NCBI RefSeq assembly: GCF_947387555.1
Contig: NZ_CANDNZ010000005.1
Coordinates: forward strand, 310,001-374,000
Direction of reading: 5' to 3'
Source: Thalassomonas sp. RHCl1
Lineage (GTDB): Bacteria; Pseudomonadota; Gammaproteobacteria; Enterobacterales; Alteromonadaceae
DNA length: 64,000 nt
The notes under the pieces were generated by a model. That model was not told where the DNA came from, searched no databases, and saw nothing but the letters and a program-made list of their open reading frames with translations. The translations under genes and the position numbers were made by a program. The first letter of the stretch is position 1. Each line of letters begins with the position of its first letter. This document shows positions 16,998 to 24,877 of this stretch, in pieces.

Positions 16998-17240
16998 TCA
17001 GCGTCCGCTGGTTTTGCCTGTTAGGTATTTTTTATACAAAAAATTTCCGAAAAGTACACCTGCTATTAGTAAAACAGGCCACTCAATAAAAACTAAGATA
17101 TCAAACATTTCCATTTCTGCATCATAGCCGCCTTCAAGATTTTTTAAATCCCATATCCACGCATTAAGAGGAATTAATAAAAAAGAACCGGCCATCACTA
17201 CAATTACAGTCGTTATGATGATAGTGATTATTTTTTTCAT
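16998..17240 (-). CDS. Two-helix membrane protein, candidate immunity protein for the Tae4-like effector
   Basis: 80 residues from the ATG that overlaps the effector stop (ATGA) and has GGAGG five bases upstream; an in-frame start six codons earlier lies inside the effector gene. Two membrane helices (residues about 4-26 and 50-70) enclose a periplasmic loop of about 22 residues (NAWIWDLKNLEGGYDAEMEMF). Coupled downstream position is typical of T6SS immunity genes. Known Tai4 proteins are soluble periplasmic dimers, so this would be a different type. Immunity is inferred from position only. Confidence 0.5.
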   Translation of the reverse strand: MKKIITIIITTVIVVMAGSFLLIPLNAWIWDLKNLEGGYDAEMEMFDILVFIEWPVLLIAGVLFGNFLYKKYLTGKTSGR

Positions 17241-17782
17241 AGGATCCTCCAAAACCATATTGATTTGGAATCTTCTAAATCAGACCAGCCAGGAACAAAA
17301 GAATGCAACCCCCAGCTTCCCATCCGTGCATGGATTCTTGCCCATGAACGCCAATCAGTTATTCTCCGGCCATTCCATAAATCTATATGGTCTCCACTTC
17401 TATTTCTAAAGCTCTCCTTTTTCCCATTAGTTGTCCTTTGCCAATAGTCTTTAAAGAAGATAATTCCCTTTTTACCATGCAATTCATCCGCAAATTCATC
17501 CGGGTTTACTTTTATAACCTTTTGGATTCCCGCAACAGGAAATTTATTAAGGCCATTGGCCAGTTCTTCAGCCCGAATCACATGACCTTGAGATTTATCA
17601 TGGCCATGCCAACAGTGTGTCGCTCCTGGAATACTTGATGTTTTAACACCACATTTTGCCAGTGCTACTCCAACTCTAATCGCACACTGATTAGTGAAAT
17701 TTTTTTCCCCATTAGTTGTACAAGGATTATCTTCATTGGTATTAGTTGGATGAGATTCCCATAGTTTTTCAAAACTGAACAC
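17237..17782 (-). CDS. Tae4-family type VI secretion amidase effector
   Basis: 181 residues, the usual Tae4 length. The N-terminus FEKLWESHP and the motif NQCAIRVGVAL (nucleophile Cys33) are family signatures. The catalytic His is in SGDHIDLWNG (His132). Tae4 enzymes are NlpC/P60-like DL-endopeptidases that cut the peptide stems of rival cells' peptidoglycan in the periplasm after T6SS delivery. There is no signal peptide, as expected for a T6SS cargo. No T6SS structural genes or vgrG/hcp are in the window, so this is an orphan effector-immunity island. Followed by the coupled small membrane gene. Confidence 0.8.
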   Translation of the reverse strand: MFSFEKLWESHPTNTNEDNPCTTNGEKNFTNQCAIRVGVALAKCGVKTSSIPGATHCWHGHDKSQGHVIRAEELANGLNKFPVAGIQKVIKVNPDEFADELHGKKGIIFFKDYWQRTTNGKKESFRNRSGDHIDLWNGRRITDWRSWARIHARMGSWGLHSFVPGWSDLEDSKSIWFWRIL

Positions 17783-17956
17783 AGCATATCCTCCATAATT
17801 TCTGCATTTATTGGCTAACTATAGGATATATCAACTAATTATGACTAGTAGAAAATTTTGAATGTCCTGTTTGGTTGAAAGAAAACAGTTCGTAAATTGA
17901 TGACCAGAATCCCCGTGTATCACCGCCAAACAATTTCTCAGGCAACTTATTTGACA

Positions 17957-17990
17957 CTGTACCTGTGGATTAGGTAATCCACGGGTACAG
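17957..17990. terminator. Long imperfect hairpin
   Basis: CTGTACCTGTGGATTA pairs with TAATCCACGGGTACAG (15 of 16 positions) around a two-base loop. It lies between the Tae4-like gene and the 159-residue gene to the right, where transcription of the latter would end. There is no T-run. Confidence 0.45.
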
Positions 17991-18081
17991 CTATTTTCTA
18001 AGCTGCTTAGACAGCGGTGAACAGTAAGCTAGCTTGCTCTAATAGTCTTTAATTATCCAAGCTCCATATCTATCCTTAAAA

Positions 18082-18561
18082 CTAAACACTTTTCATTGCT
18101 TGAAGTAACTTTTTATCCCTTAAGGTGTAATAAGGAATGGTAAAGGTTGAATACTTTGAACGTCCATGAGCTCTTGAATAGTTAGTAATGGTAATGCCTG
18201 GTTCAAATTCCTTAAGACAGTTTGGGGTAAAGCGTACTTCAATATCTTCGCCATCAAAAACTTGGCCGTAATGTAATACATCGGCAGGCGCCCTTCCTTG
18301 ACTAGGTTTTTTCCAAAACTTATTTTCGATAATATCCACCAACCAAGGAAGTGAAATCAATGGGATAATAAATTGTTTTAAGCTATAACCTGGTTCATCT
18401 TCGCTACCAAAGCCCATATCACGATATACACTTTTACGCAGAAATATGGCCTCATACTCATTTGTTACTAAGTAAACAATTGACCCTGGGTAAAATGCAT
18501 CCAAAATTTCAATAATGACTTGGTGTCCTGCAGGTAAATTATTAGTATTTAAAAAAGACAT
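18082..18561 (-). CDS. Hypothetical protein, tandem paralogue 1
   Basis: 159 residues, soluble, no signal. About 60% of positions match the neighbouring gene by eye, with shared blocks MSFLNT, LPWLVDIIENKFW, the region after SQG, RFTPNC, EFEPGITI and IPYYTLRDK. The conserved aromatic C-terminus (YYTLRDKKLLQAMKS) is distinctive. I do not recognise the family. The tandem copies next to a T6SS effector could be spare immunity or antitoxin genes, but there is no direct evidence. Confidence 0.6.
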   Translation of the reverse strand: MSFLNTNNLPAGHQVIIEILDAFYPGSIVYLVTNEYEAIFLRKSVYRDMGFGSEDEPGYSLKQFIIPLISLPWLVDIIENKFWKKPSQGRAPADVLHYGQVFDGEDIEVRFTPNCLKEFEPGITITNYSRAHGRSKYSTFTIPYYTLRDKKLLQAMKSV

Positions 18562-18815
18562 AGTTTTCCTAAATTATTCCTTTGTCAGAAATACGAAAAA
18601 TAGCGTCACGGGATGCTAATTTTCCAGAATTTCAGTAAATTATGGAAAAAGAAGTAGTAACAGTTTTGACGATATATAACTCACCGGGTTATTGTGAAAA
18701 ATTCAATTAATACTGTTTTACCAATGCTGACGGCTAAGTCAAAAGTATGCCAAACAAACGGATACCCCTCATCGAGTGGTCTTTGATGATCCTGGTTCCA
18801 TATTCATCCTTAAAA

Positions 18816-19295
18816 TTAAATGCTTTTCATCGCTTGGAGTAACCTTTTATCTCTTAAAGTGTAATAAGGAATAGCAAGCTCTGAATACTTTGACCTCCCG
18901 TCCGGCCTAGATAAATTAAGAATGGTTATGCCCGGTTCAAACTCTTTTTGACAGTTAGGAGTAAAACGTATTTTTACCTCTTCAGCATCAAAAGTATTTT
19001 TGTAATGTAAAACTTCTGCTGGCACACCTCCCTGGCTAGACTTTCGCCAGAACTTATTTTCGATAATATCCACTAACCAAGGTATTGCACTGAGCGGCAG
19101 AGTAAATTGCTCTAAACTGTAACCCGGCTCATCCTCATCGAGGTAATCCCCAACCTTCCATGCTTCTTTTCTGAGAAAAATAGCTTCATGCTTATTAGTT
19201 ATCAAAAAAAATAGCTCACCATTTTTAAAAGCATCAACTATCTCTACACTAGTTTGATATCCAACAGGGAGGCTTTGAGTATTTAAAAAAGACAT
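18816..19295 (-). CDS. Hypothetical protein, tandem paralogue 2
   Basis: 159 residues, exactly the length of the copy at 18082, with the same start and end blocks. The two upstream regions are also related (AATAGCG a few dozen bases before each start), so the duplication included the promoter. Divergence is concentrated around residues 45-60 and 85-115. Function unknown. Confidence 0.6.
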   Translation of the reverse strand: MSFLNTQSLPVGYQTSVEIVDAFKNGELFFLITNKHEAIFLRKEAWKVGDYLDEDEPGYSLEQFTLPLSAIPWLVDIIENKFWRKSSQGGVPAEVLHYKNTFDAEEVKIRFTPNCQKEFEPGITILNLSRPDGRSKYSELAIPYYTLRDKRLLQAMKSI

Positions 19296-19467
19296 AGTGT
19301 TTCCTATGTGATTGCTTTAGCAGGTACACGAATAATAGCGCCCTAATTTAGCTTCCTTTAAGCAGCATAGTATGACAGCCATATATAATGCGGATGGAGG
19401 GTTTTACTCTCACATCCTAAGATATAACTCTCATGATTTCGACGCTATTATTCATAATCTCACTAAG

Positions 19468-20082
19468 TTAGAAGGGGTTACCGCCGTTAATCATATAAAT
19501 GGTGCTGCCGTAACGCCCACTACTACCATTAAAGTAATTTTCTAAAGTTGCAGTAATAGGTGCAGTATCAAAACAGCTGCTTGCGTCCCACTTTATCGTT
19601 CCAGTACCAAATGCGGCAACATTGGTCTGAATACCTATCAGGCCATAACTTTCAGCGGGCATCTGTGCACCAGAGCTTTTTAACGGATCGTTACTGGTTG
19701 AAAATATTCCAGCGAAAGCTCCGGGGTTTATATTAATTTTATCGCCGCTAGTTTCACTAAAGTATTTAGCCTGAAAGAAAAGGTTTACAGGTTGGTTTTG
19801 GTTGTTCACCACATAAATATGAGTGCCCCTGCTATTAGAGCTTGTCATTCTTATATGTGGGATGTTTGCAGAGCCAGAGTAGAAAACAGCAGTTTCTTCG
19901 GTAACAAAGGTATGAATTGCGGGGTCATACTTCACCAATTGCTGTTGCTCGTCATAAATATATTCCGTACCTGCACATTTGTCTGTATCGATCTGATATT
20001 TTCCTGTATCAACTTCAGATGCTAAAACACTTACGCCGGAAAGTGCTGCTACCATGCCTAATACAATATGTTTAACCTTCAT
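19468..20082 (-). CDS. Secreted protein of unknown function
   Basis: 204 residues with a clear signal peptide (MKVKHIVLGM, cleavage near residue 22 after VLA). The mature part is beta-rich, with one cysteine pair (Cys36 and Cys near 168) and an asparagine/glycine-rich C-terminus (NYFNGSSGRYGSTIYMINGG). No family is recognised. It lies 500 bases from, and divergent to, the chitinase gene, so it may share the regulatory region. Confidence 0.6.
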   Translation of the reverse strand: MKVKHIVLGMVAALSGVSVLASEVDTGKYQIDTDKCAGTEYIYDEQQQLVKYDPAIHTFVTEETAVFYSGSANIPHIRMTSSNSRGTHIYVVNNQNQPVNLFFQAKYFSETSGDKININPGAFAGIFSTSNDPLKSSGAQMPAESYGLIGIQTNVAAFGTGTIKWDASSCFDTAPITATLENYFNGSSGRYGSTIYMINGGNPF

Positions 20083-20433
20083 CTTTCTTCCTTATTTTGA
20101 TTAAGTTATTTAAAAATTCTCTGCAAAATGAACCAGCTTTTATTCAGCAAATACTCTCGGCAGCTAACCATACAAAGCTGAACATCCATAACAAGTATTA
20201 TGCTGGTGGATTCAATTGCTAACCAGTTGTTTTTTCTCGGGTTGGCTTGTGATATCGAGTAAGCATTTCTGCTTATCCAGAAGGTATAGGGCCGAAGGCC
20301 AAGTCTTGCTCCCTCTATCGTCTATACAAGCACAAAAAACAAACAGGTAAACCGTTAATTATCCTGAACAGGCTAACAGCAAAAAATGACATTCCACACC
20401 ATGCCCGGAGACCACTTTCAGTGGCAACAAAAA
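20083..20433. other. Left part of the divergent intergenic region before the chitinase
   Basis: No coding potential seen. It should hold the promoter of the secreted protein on the minus strand. Confidence 0.35.
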
Positions 20434-20471
20434 TTGACAACGCTGTCTGTTATGTATACATATGTAGACAG
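20434..20471 (+). promoter_or_regulatory. Probable chitinase promoter with overlapping palindromic operator
   Basis: TTGACA at 20434-20439 is a consensus -35 box. TATACA/TACATA follows at a 15-17 base distance. A 29-base palindrome (CTGTCT at 20443 and AGACAG at 20466-20471, with the perfect centre ATGTATACAT) covers the -10 region, the position of a repressor operator. The regulator is unknown. Confidence 0.5.
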
Positions 20472-20581
20472 CTAGCGGACTTTTTCCCGGAAAAACGCGG
20501 CTTTAAAAATGGAATCAATGAATACCCGGGTGATGCCAACCAAACGGTTCAAGCAAACCCGACAACTAAGGAAGGATAACA

Positions 20582-22033
20582 ATGAAGCAATTAACTATTG
20601 CGGCAGGCATGGCGATATCGGCCTTATGGCCAAGCCTGTCGAGTGCAGATAACAACCCCTACGACTACTTTACCGGCAGTTATCAAAGTTTTAAGCAAAC
20701 AAGCGGTAAAGTCATGGCGTCATATGTTGCCAACTGGGCAGATCCAAATGCTGTCGACAATATCAACGGCAATAACCTCACCCATATCTTATACGCTTTT
20801 CTTAACGGTTGCGGCCCGGGAGAAACCGACAGGGCCAAGGCGTTATGCACCCATAAGCAAGATTATGAATTGGCAGAAACCCCTACCAGCATAGATAAAA
20901 CGTTTGCCGCAAAATTTTCAGCGCTGAAGTCAGCCTATCCTCATATCAAAATATTGCCTTCGGTCGGCGGCTGGGGCGGCTCGGGCACTTTTGCGCCTAT
21001 GACAAAAACCAAAGCAAACCGTGCGGTATTTATTAACGACGTGGTTAACTACCTCAAGGCAAACCCTGTTTTTGACGGTATCGACATCGACTGGGAATGG
21101 CCGGGAACGCCGCAAGAAGGCGAACAGTATGCCGACCTGATGCATGAATTACGCAGTGCTTTTGAGGTACTGGGCAGTGAAACCGGCAGAGAGTACCAAA
21201 TAACATCCGCTATCGGCTCGCACAAGAATAATGTTGCCAACATCAACTATGCCCGTGCCCAGGAGTTTATGGATTATATCTTTATCATGACCTATGACTT
21301 TTTCGGCGGTTGGTCGAAACAAAACATTGGCCATCATACAGCGCTGCAGGCTCATTCTGCCAATGGCAATAATGCCCATGGCGGCGCCGAGGGCGTAAAA
21401 AACCTGCTCGACGCCGGCGTACCCGCCAGTAAGCTGGTGCTGGGGGTTGCCATGTATGCCAGAGGCTGGGATGGCGTAAGCCCTAATTCAACCGGCTCTT
21501 TACTCGGAGGTACAGCCACAAGCGGCTTTCCTAAAAAAGTAAACACCTGGGATGAAGAAGGTGTCGCCACCTATAAAAGACTAGTTGCAGAAATAATAGG
21601 CAGTGAAGGCCAGGGAATTAACGGTTTTACCGTAACTTATAATGCCGAGTGCGACTGTCATTATGCCTACCGCGACAGTGACAGCGCTTTAGTCACCTTT
21701 GACCATCCCAAAGATGTTGCCAACAAAGCGCAATATGCCCTTGAACATGGCCTTGCCGGAGTTTTCTCCTGGGAATACAATCAGGACAACGGCGACATTT
21801 TAAGCGCCATGAACTTTGGTCTGGGCAATACCCTGCTTGTCCCCGATAACTCAGGCAATTGCGCCGGTGTGCCGCACTGGCGTGCCGATGTCATTTATAA
21901 TCACGAGCAAGTGCAGCACAATAACGTGCTGTACCAGTCATACTGGTGGAACAAAGGGCGCAATCCCGCCGAAAACTCGGGCGAATGGCAAGCCTGGGCC
22001 AAAATAGCCGACTGCGACACTGACGGCCAGTAA
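20582..22033 (+). CDS. Secreted GH18 chitinase with C-terminal chitin-binding module
   Basis: 483 residues behind AAGGA. A signal peptide covers residues 1-22. The GH18 barrel (about 42-415) has the substrate strand ILPSVGGWGGSG and the catalytic signature DGIDIDWEWPG, with the acid Glu172 and the Asp168-Asp170 pair intact, plus the later IMTYDFFGGW and FSWEYNQD. A CBM5/12-type module (about 430-478) opens CAGVPHWRADVIYN and has the paired tryptophans of QSYWWNKGRNP. It hydrolyses beta-1,4-N-acetylglucosamine chains outside the cell. Regulation is probably through the palindrome upstream. Confidence 0.93.
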   Translation: MKQLTIAAGMAISALWPSLSSADNNPYDYFTGSYQSFKQTSGKVMASYVANWADPNAVDNINGNNLTHILYAFLNGCGPGETDRAKALCTHKQDYELAETPTSIDKTFAAKFSALKSAYPHIKILPSVGGWGGSGTFAPMTKTKANRAVFINDVVNYLKANPVFDGIDIDWEWPGTPQEGEQYADLMHELRSAFEVLGSETGREYQITSAIGSHKNNVANINYARAQEFMDYIFIMTYDFFGGWSKQNIGHHTALQAHSANGNNAHGGAEGVKNLLDAGVPASKLVLGVAMYARGWDGVSPNSTGSLLGGTATSGFPKKVNTWDEEGVATYKRLVAEIIGSEGQGINGFTVTYNAECDCHYAYRDSDSALVTFDHPKDVANKAQYALEHGLAGVFSWEYNQDNGDILSAMNFGLGNTLLVPDNSGNCAGVPHWRADVIYNHEQVQHNNVLYQSYWWNKGRNPAENSGEWQAWAKIADCDTDGQ

Positions 22034-22048
22034 CCAGCTAAAACCAAT

Positions 22049-22075
22049 AAAGTCGGCTGTTGACGGTCGACTTTT
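22049..22075 (+). terminator. Chitinase terminator candidate
   Basis: AAAGTCG and CGACTTTT form a short stem 16 bases after the stop, ending in four T. Confidence 0.5.
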
Positions 22076-22130
22076 CCCAGCAACAACGAATGCCTGCCTG
22101 CACTTCATTCACACTGCTTACGGGCCTGTG

Positions 22131-22730
22131 TTAATTTTGTAAAACCTGGGCATTAACCACTTCAATTGCGCCCCGGTGTATTTTTATCGCATCCTGCTTC
22201 TCCAGCGCTTTAAGGTGGCGGCTGACCACTTCCCGGGCAGAGCCAATTTCGGTAGAGATTTCCTGATGGGTGACCCTAATGCGTTCTTGCCCCTTACTGT
22301 GTTTAAGCAGATATTGGTTCAAGCGATAACCGACGCTTTCCAGGGCAATAAACTCCAGTTGCGACATCAGATCCACCAGGCGGTGGCTGAAGTTTTCAAA
22401 GACAAAACGGCGAAAGTCAGGTGACCGGGCAACAAGTGTCTCAAAGTCACTGCGGGGGATCACCTTAGCCGTTACCTCGGTTTCGGTAATGGCTTCTGCC
22501 GGGTAATGGCTGTAGCCCATTAAACACGAGGTGGTCAGTACGCAAATCTCCCCCGGCTGTATCCGGTAAAGTACTAATTCTTTGCCTTCGTTTGAACGGG
22601 TATAGACTTTTACCATGCCGGAGGTCACAACGATATAGTTGCTGCATATCTGTCCCTGATCAAACACTTTATGGCGTGCGTTTAAGTGAACGGTGTCGTA
22701 TTCATTCACTACGCAAGGTATCTTGTTCAT
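22131..22730 (-). CDS. Crp/Fnr-family transcription regulator
   Basis: 199 residues. The N-terminal cyclic-nucleotide-binding-type barrel (about 15-115) reads VFDQGQICSNYIVVTSGMVKVY and ELVLYRIQPGEICVLTTSCLMG. A dimerisation helix follows (about 118-140). The C-terminal winged helix (150-195) is THQEISTEIGSAREVVSRHLKALE. Four cysteines occur in the barrel, but not in the spacing of the Fnr iron-sulphur ligands, so the effector is uncertain. It faces the beta-propeller gene as its downstream neighbour on the same strand and may control it or respond to redox state. Confidence 0.85.
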   Translation of the reverse strand: MNKIPCVVNEYDTVHLNARHKVFDQGQICSNYIVVTSGMVKVYTRSNEGKELVLYRIQPGEICVLTTSCLMGYSHYPAEAITETEVTAKVIPRSDFETLVARSPDFRRFVFENFSHRLVDLMSQLEFIALESVGYRLNQYLLKHSKGQERIRVTHQEISTEIGSAREVVSRHLKALEKQDAIKIHRGAIEVVNAQVLQN

Positions 22731-22969
22731 AAAGAGTCCACGCTAACATTCATGAGATAAGTTGATAAATCTGGTGCTAAGCCATTAACTCGCCTGGCTT
22801 TAGCTATGGGTATGATAATTGAGAACAGGAATACAGTTATTATTTTTAATCAAAGTTAACGCCGCTATTCCCTGGTGGCACATCAGTAAAAGTGGGGGTA
22901 CCCGTCCCTGGGTACATGCCTTAGTCATGTATAAGGCTTCATCCCTGTAATCAACAAGTCTGTAATGCC

Positions 22970-24238
22970 TTACATGCCTGAGCAGTTTTGGCCGTCACAT
23001 AAGAATACGCCTTGTAAAGGTGTACCGCCGGTTTCCAGGGTGCGACTTACTTCCAGGGTATTTAAGTCAAGTTCAAAGAAAATACCGTTGTCGGTGGCAA
23101 AGGCATAAAAGTAGTTCATATCCGGTGAAACCAGGCTGGTATGAGACTGCAAAATAGTGCCGTTTTTCTGCGCGCCGCTTACGGTGACATTTTTGATCAG
23201 GCTGTGCGTGGTGGTATCAATCACAGAGACAAAAGTATCTTTGTGGTTGGTGATAATCGCCAGGTTTCTGTCCGGTGCAAAGGTGGTGTGCCCTGCCCCC
23301 AGGCCAACTTCAATGGTTTTCACTATGGTCATGGTTTCGGTATCAAGCACATATAAATTGCCTTCGGTGGAGCCGATATACATGTGCTGTCCGTCGGGGT
23401 GCATATTGGCGTGATGGCTGCCCATCACTTCTATCGAGTCTTGCGCCAGCGAGGTTTGGGCAAGTTCGGTTAATACGCCTTTTTGCATCTTGTATTTGAT
23501 CACCAGCGGCGCATAGTTGTTTTGCGCCGAGCCTTCGGCCAGGGCATAAAAGATACGTTTTCTTTCCCCCTGCATCAGGTGATGTACCGCAGTAGGTGTT
23601 GCAATTGAGCTTAGCTCGGTCACCTTATATTCGCCGTTTCTTTTTAAACGCACCTTGTACACATGAATCGTACGGTTCGGGCGGTCAATCAGGGCAAACT
23701 TTCTCTTGGAGAACCAGAACGGATGTCCGGTCGCATTGCTGCCGCCATAATCGCCGTTGGCTTCATAAACAACATCTTCACCCACCGAGGCAATTACGGT
23801 GTCTGTGTCGATATCTATCAGGCTGGCCATAGGTTTGTCGGCGCCGGTGACCAGCTGCAAGCGCATATGGGCATTATAGGCTTCTGCCGAACGCGGGTAA
23901 TGGGGCAACTCTACCAGGCCGATTTGTTCAAAGGTTTGCGAGTCGATGACATCCATAGAGTTGCTGCCGCGGGTTACCGCGTAAACCTTGTCCAAATCAC
24001 CGGCTTTATCCACCGGGTAAGGATCCGCGCCGTAGGTGGCAGTGGCGCTTTTTAACGTCATGTTGTTCACATCAACCACCACCACGCGGTCTTCAAGCTT
24101 ATCGCCATAATAGGCAACAATTTCAAAACCCTCTTCCTCCAACGGAACATCTGTTGCCGCAACACTTGATGTTACCGCAGCCGCGGATAAGCTTGCCGCC
24201 AATAACAACGAGTTAAAATATTTATGTTTACTTTTCAT
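22970..24238 (-). CDS. Exported YncE/YVTN-like beta-propeller protein
   Basis: 422 residues with a signal peptide (cleavage after SVA, about residue 28). Repeated blades of the YVTN/cytochrome-d1 type are visible: VVVVDVNNMTLKSATATYG, MDVIDSQTFEQIGLVELP, LYVLDTETMTIVKTIEVG and VSVIDTTTHSLIKNVTVSG. Conserved histidines (HHANMHPDG, GAGHTTF) might bind metal, and the C-terminus has a Cys pair (CDGQNCSG). E. coli YncE, a related periplasmic propeller, is iron-repressed; here a Fur-box-like site lies upstream of the adjoining small gene. A role in metal handling is inferred. Confidence 0.75.
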   Translation of the reverse strand: MKSKHKYFNSLLLAASLSAAAVTSSVAATDVPLEEEGFEIVAYYGDKLEDRVVVVDVNNMTLKSATATYGADPYPVDKAGDLDKVYAVTRGSNSMDVIDSQTFEQIGLVELPHYPRSAEAYNAHMRLQLVTGADKPMASLIDIDTDTVIASVGEDVVYEANGDYGGSNATGHPFWFSKRKFALIDRPNRTIHVYKVRLKRNGEYKVTELSSIATPTAVHHLMQGERKRIFYALAEGSAQNNYAPLVIKYKMQKGVLTELAQTSLAQDSIEVMGSHHANMHPDGQHMYIGSTEGNLYVLDTETMTIVKTIEVGLGAGHTTFAPDRNLAIITNHKDTFVSVIDTTTHSLIKNVTVSGAQKNGTILQSHTSLVSPDMNYFYAFATDNGIFFELDLNTLEVSRTLETGGTPLQGVFLCDGQNCSGM

Positions 24239-24304
24239 TAAGTTTTCCTTGTATGTGTACTGCTAAATAAAGATGGGGTGGTTAAAGGTGTTTAATAACC
24301 GCAG

Positions 24305-24511
24305 TTAAATATGCGCACCTAAAAAGAAATCGGCCTCATAGCCAGCGCCCTGCTCTGCCGCCTGGGGCTGATCCAGGTTTTGGTTCAGTTTGATAAAGTT
24401 ATTGATAGCTTCTTCGAGCAAAAATGCCGTCGGGCTGTGTTTGGCCCTGGCCAGTTTTTCCAGTTGATGGTTAAGCTCAGGATTAAGTTGAATAGTCATG
24501 TTGCCAGACAC
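24305..24511 (-). CDS. Ribbon-helix-helix (CopG-like) small protein
   Basis: 68 residues from a GTG start with GGAGG seven bases upstream (an ATG four codons later is possible). Residues 5-45 (MTIQLNPELNHQLEKLARAKHSPTAF, then LLEEAINNFIK) follow the ribbon-helix-helix pattern of CopG/MetJ regulators and antitoxins. There is no adjacent toxin; the next gene is the beta-propeller 66 bases downstream, so this may be its co-transcribed regulator. Confidence 0.65.
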   Translation of the reverse strand: MSGNMTIQLNPELNHQLEKLARAKHSPTAFLLEEAINNFIKLNQNLDQPQAAEQGAGYEADFFLGAHI

Positions 24512-24576
24512 AAGATTACCTCCGTATAAAAATTGTTGGTCAGCTCAGGGGCGGTTATAAACCGGACCGGATCATA

Positions 24577-24595
24577 AATGATAATAATAATCATT
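24577..24595 (-). promoter_or_regulatory. Fur-box-like palindrome
   Basis: AATGATAATAATAATCATT is a 19-base near-palindrome built of NATWAT hexamers like the Fur consensus. It lies about 66 bases upstream of the GTG start of the ribbon-helix-helix gene, in promoter range, and suggests iron repression of that gene and the beta-propeller. Confidence 0.6.
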
Positions 24596-24833
24596 TTCAA
24601 GTTGTTTGATTACCATGAGAGTGTGCCGCTTCTGACACAAGACTTCTGTGACTAAGTCACATAAGGGAAAGCAATTAGTAAATGTAGGGTTATTATTTGA
24701 TTGAGATCAAAAATAACAGACTGGCTGGAATTTTTCGCTCGGCTAAGCGACAAAAAGAGGATTCGACCGGTTATATGCTTCGCCGGTTTTCACATCCATA
24801 TGATCACGTAAAACTGAATATTCCGAAAATAAA

Positions 24834-24855
24834 AAAACCCGCCGCAGCGGGTTTT
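24834..24855 (-). terminator. Terminator of the bkd operon
   Basis: AAAACCCGC and GCGGGTTTT with a short loop, followed on the minus strand by a run of T. It lies 23 bases after the E2 stop: a clear intrinsic terminator. Confidence 0.85.
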
Positions 24856-24877
24856 CATCATCATTTATAGCAAGCGC

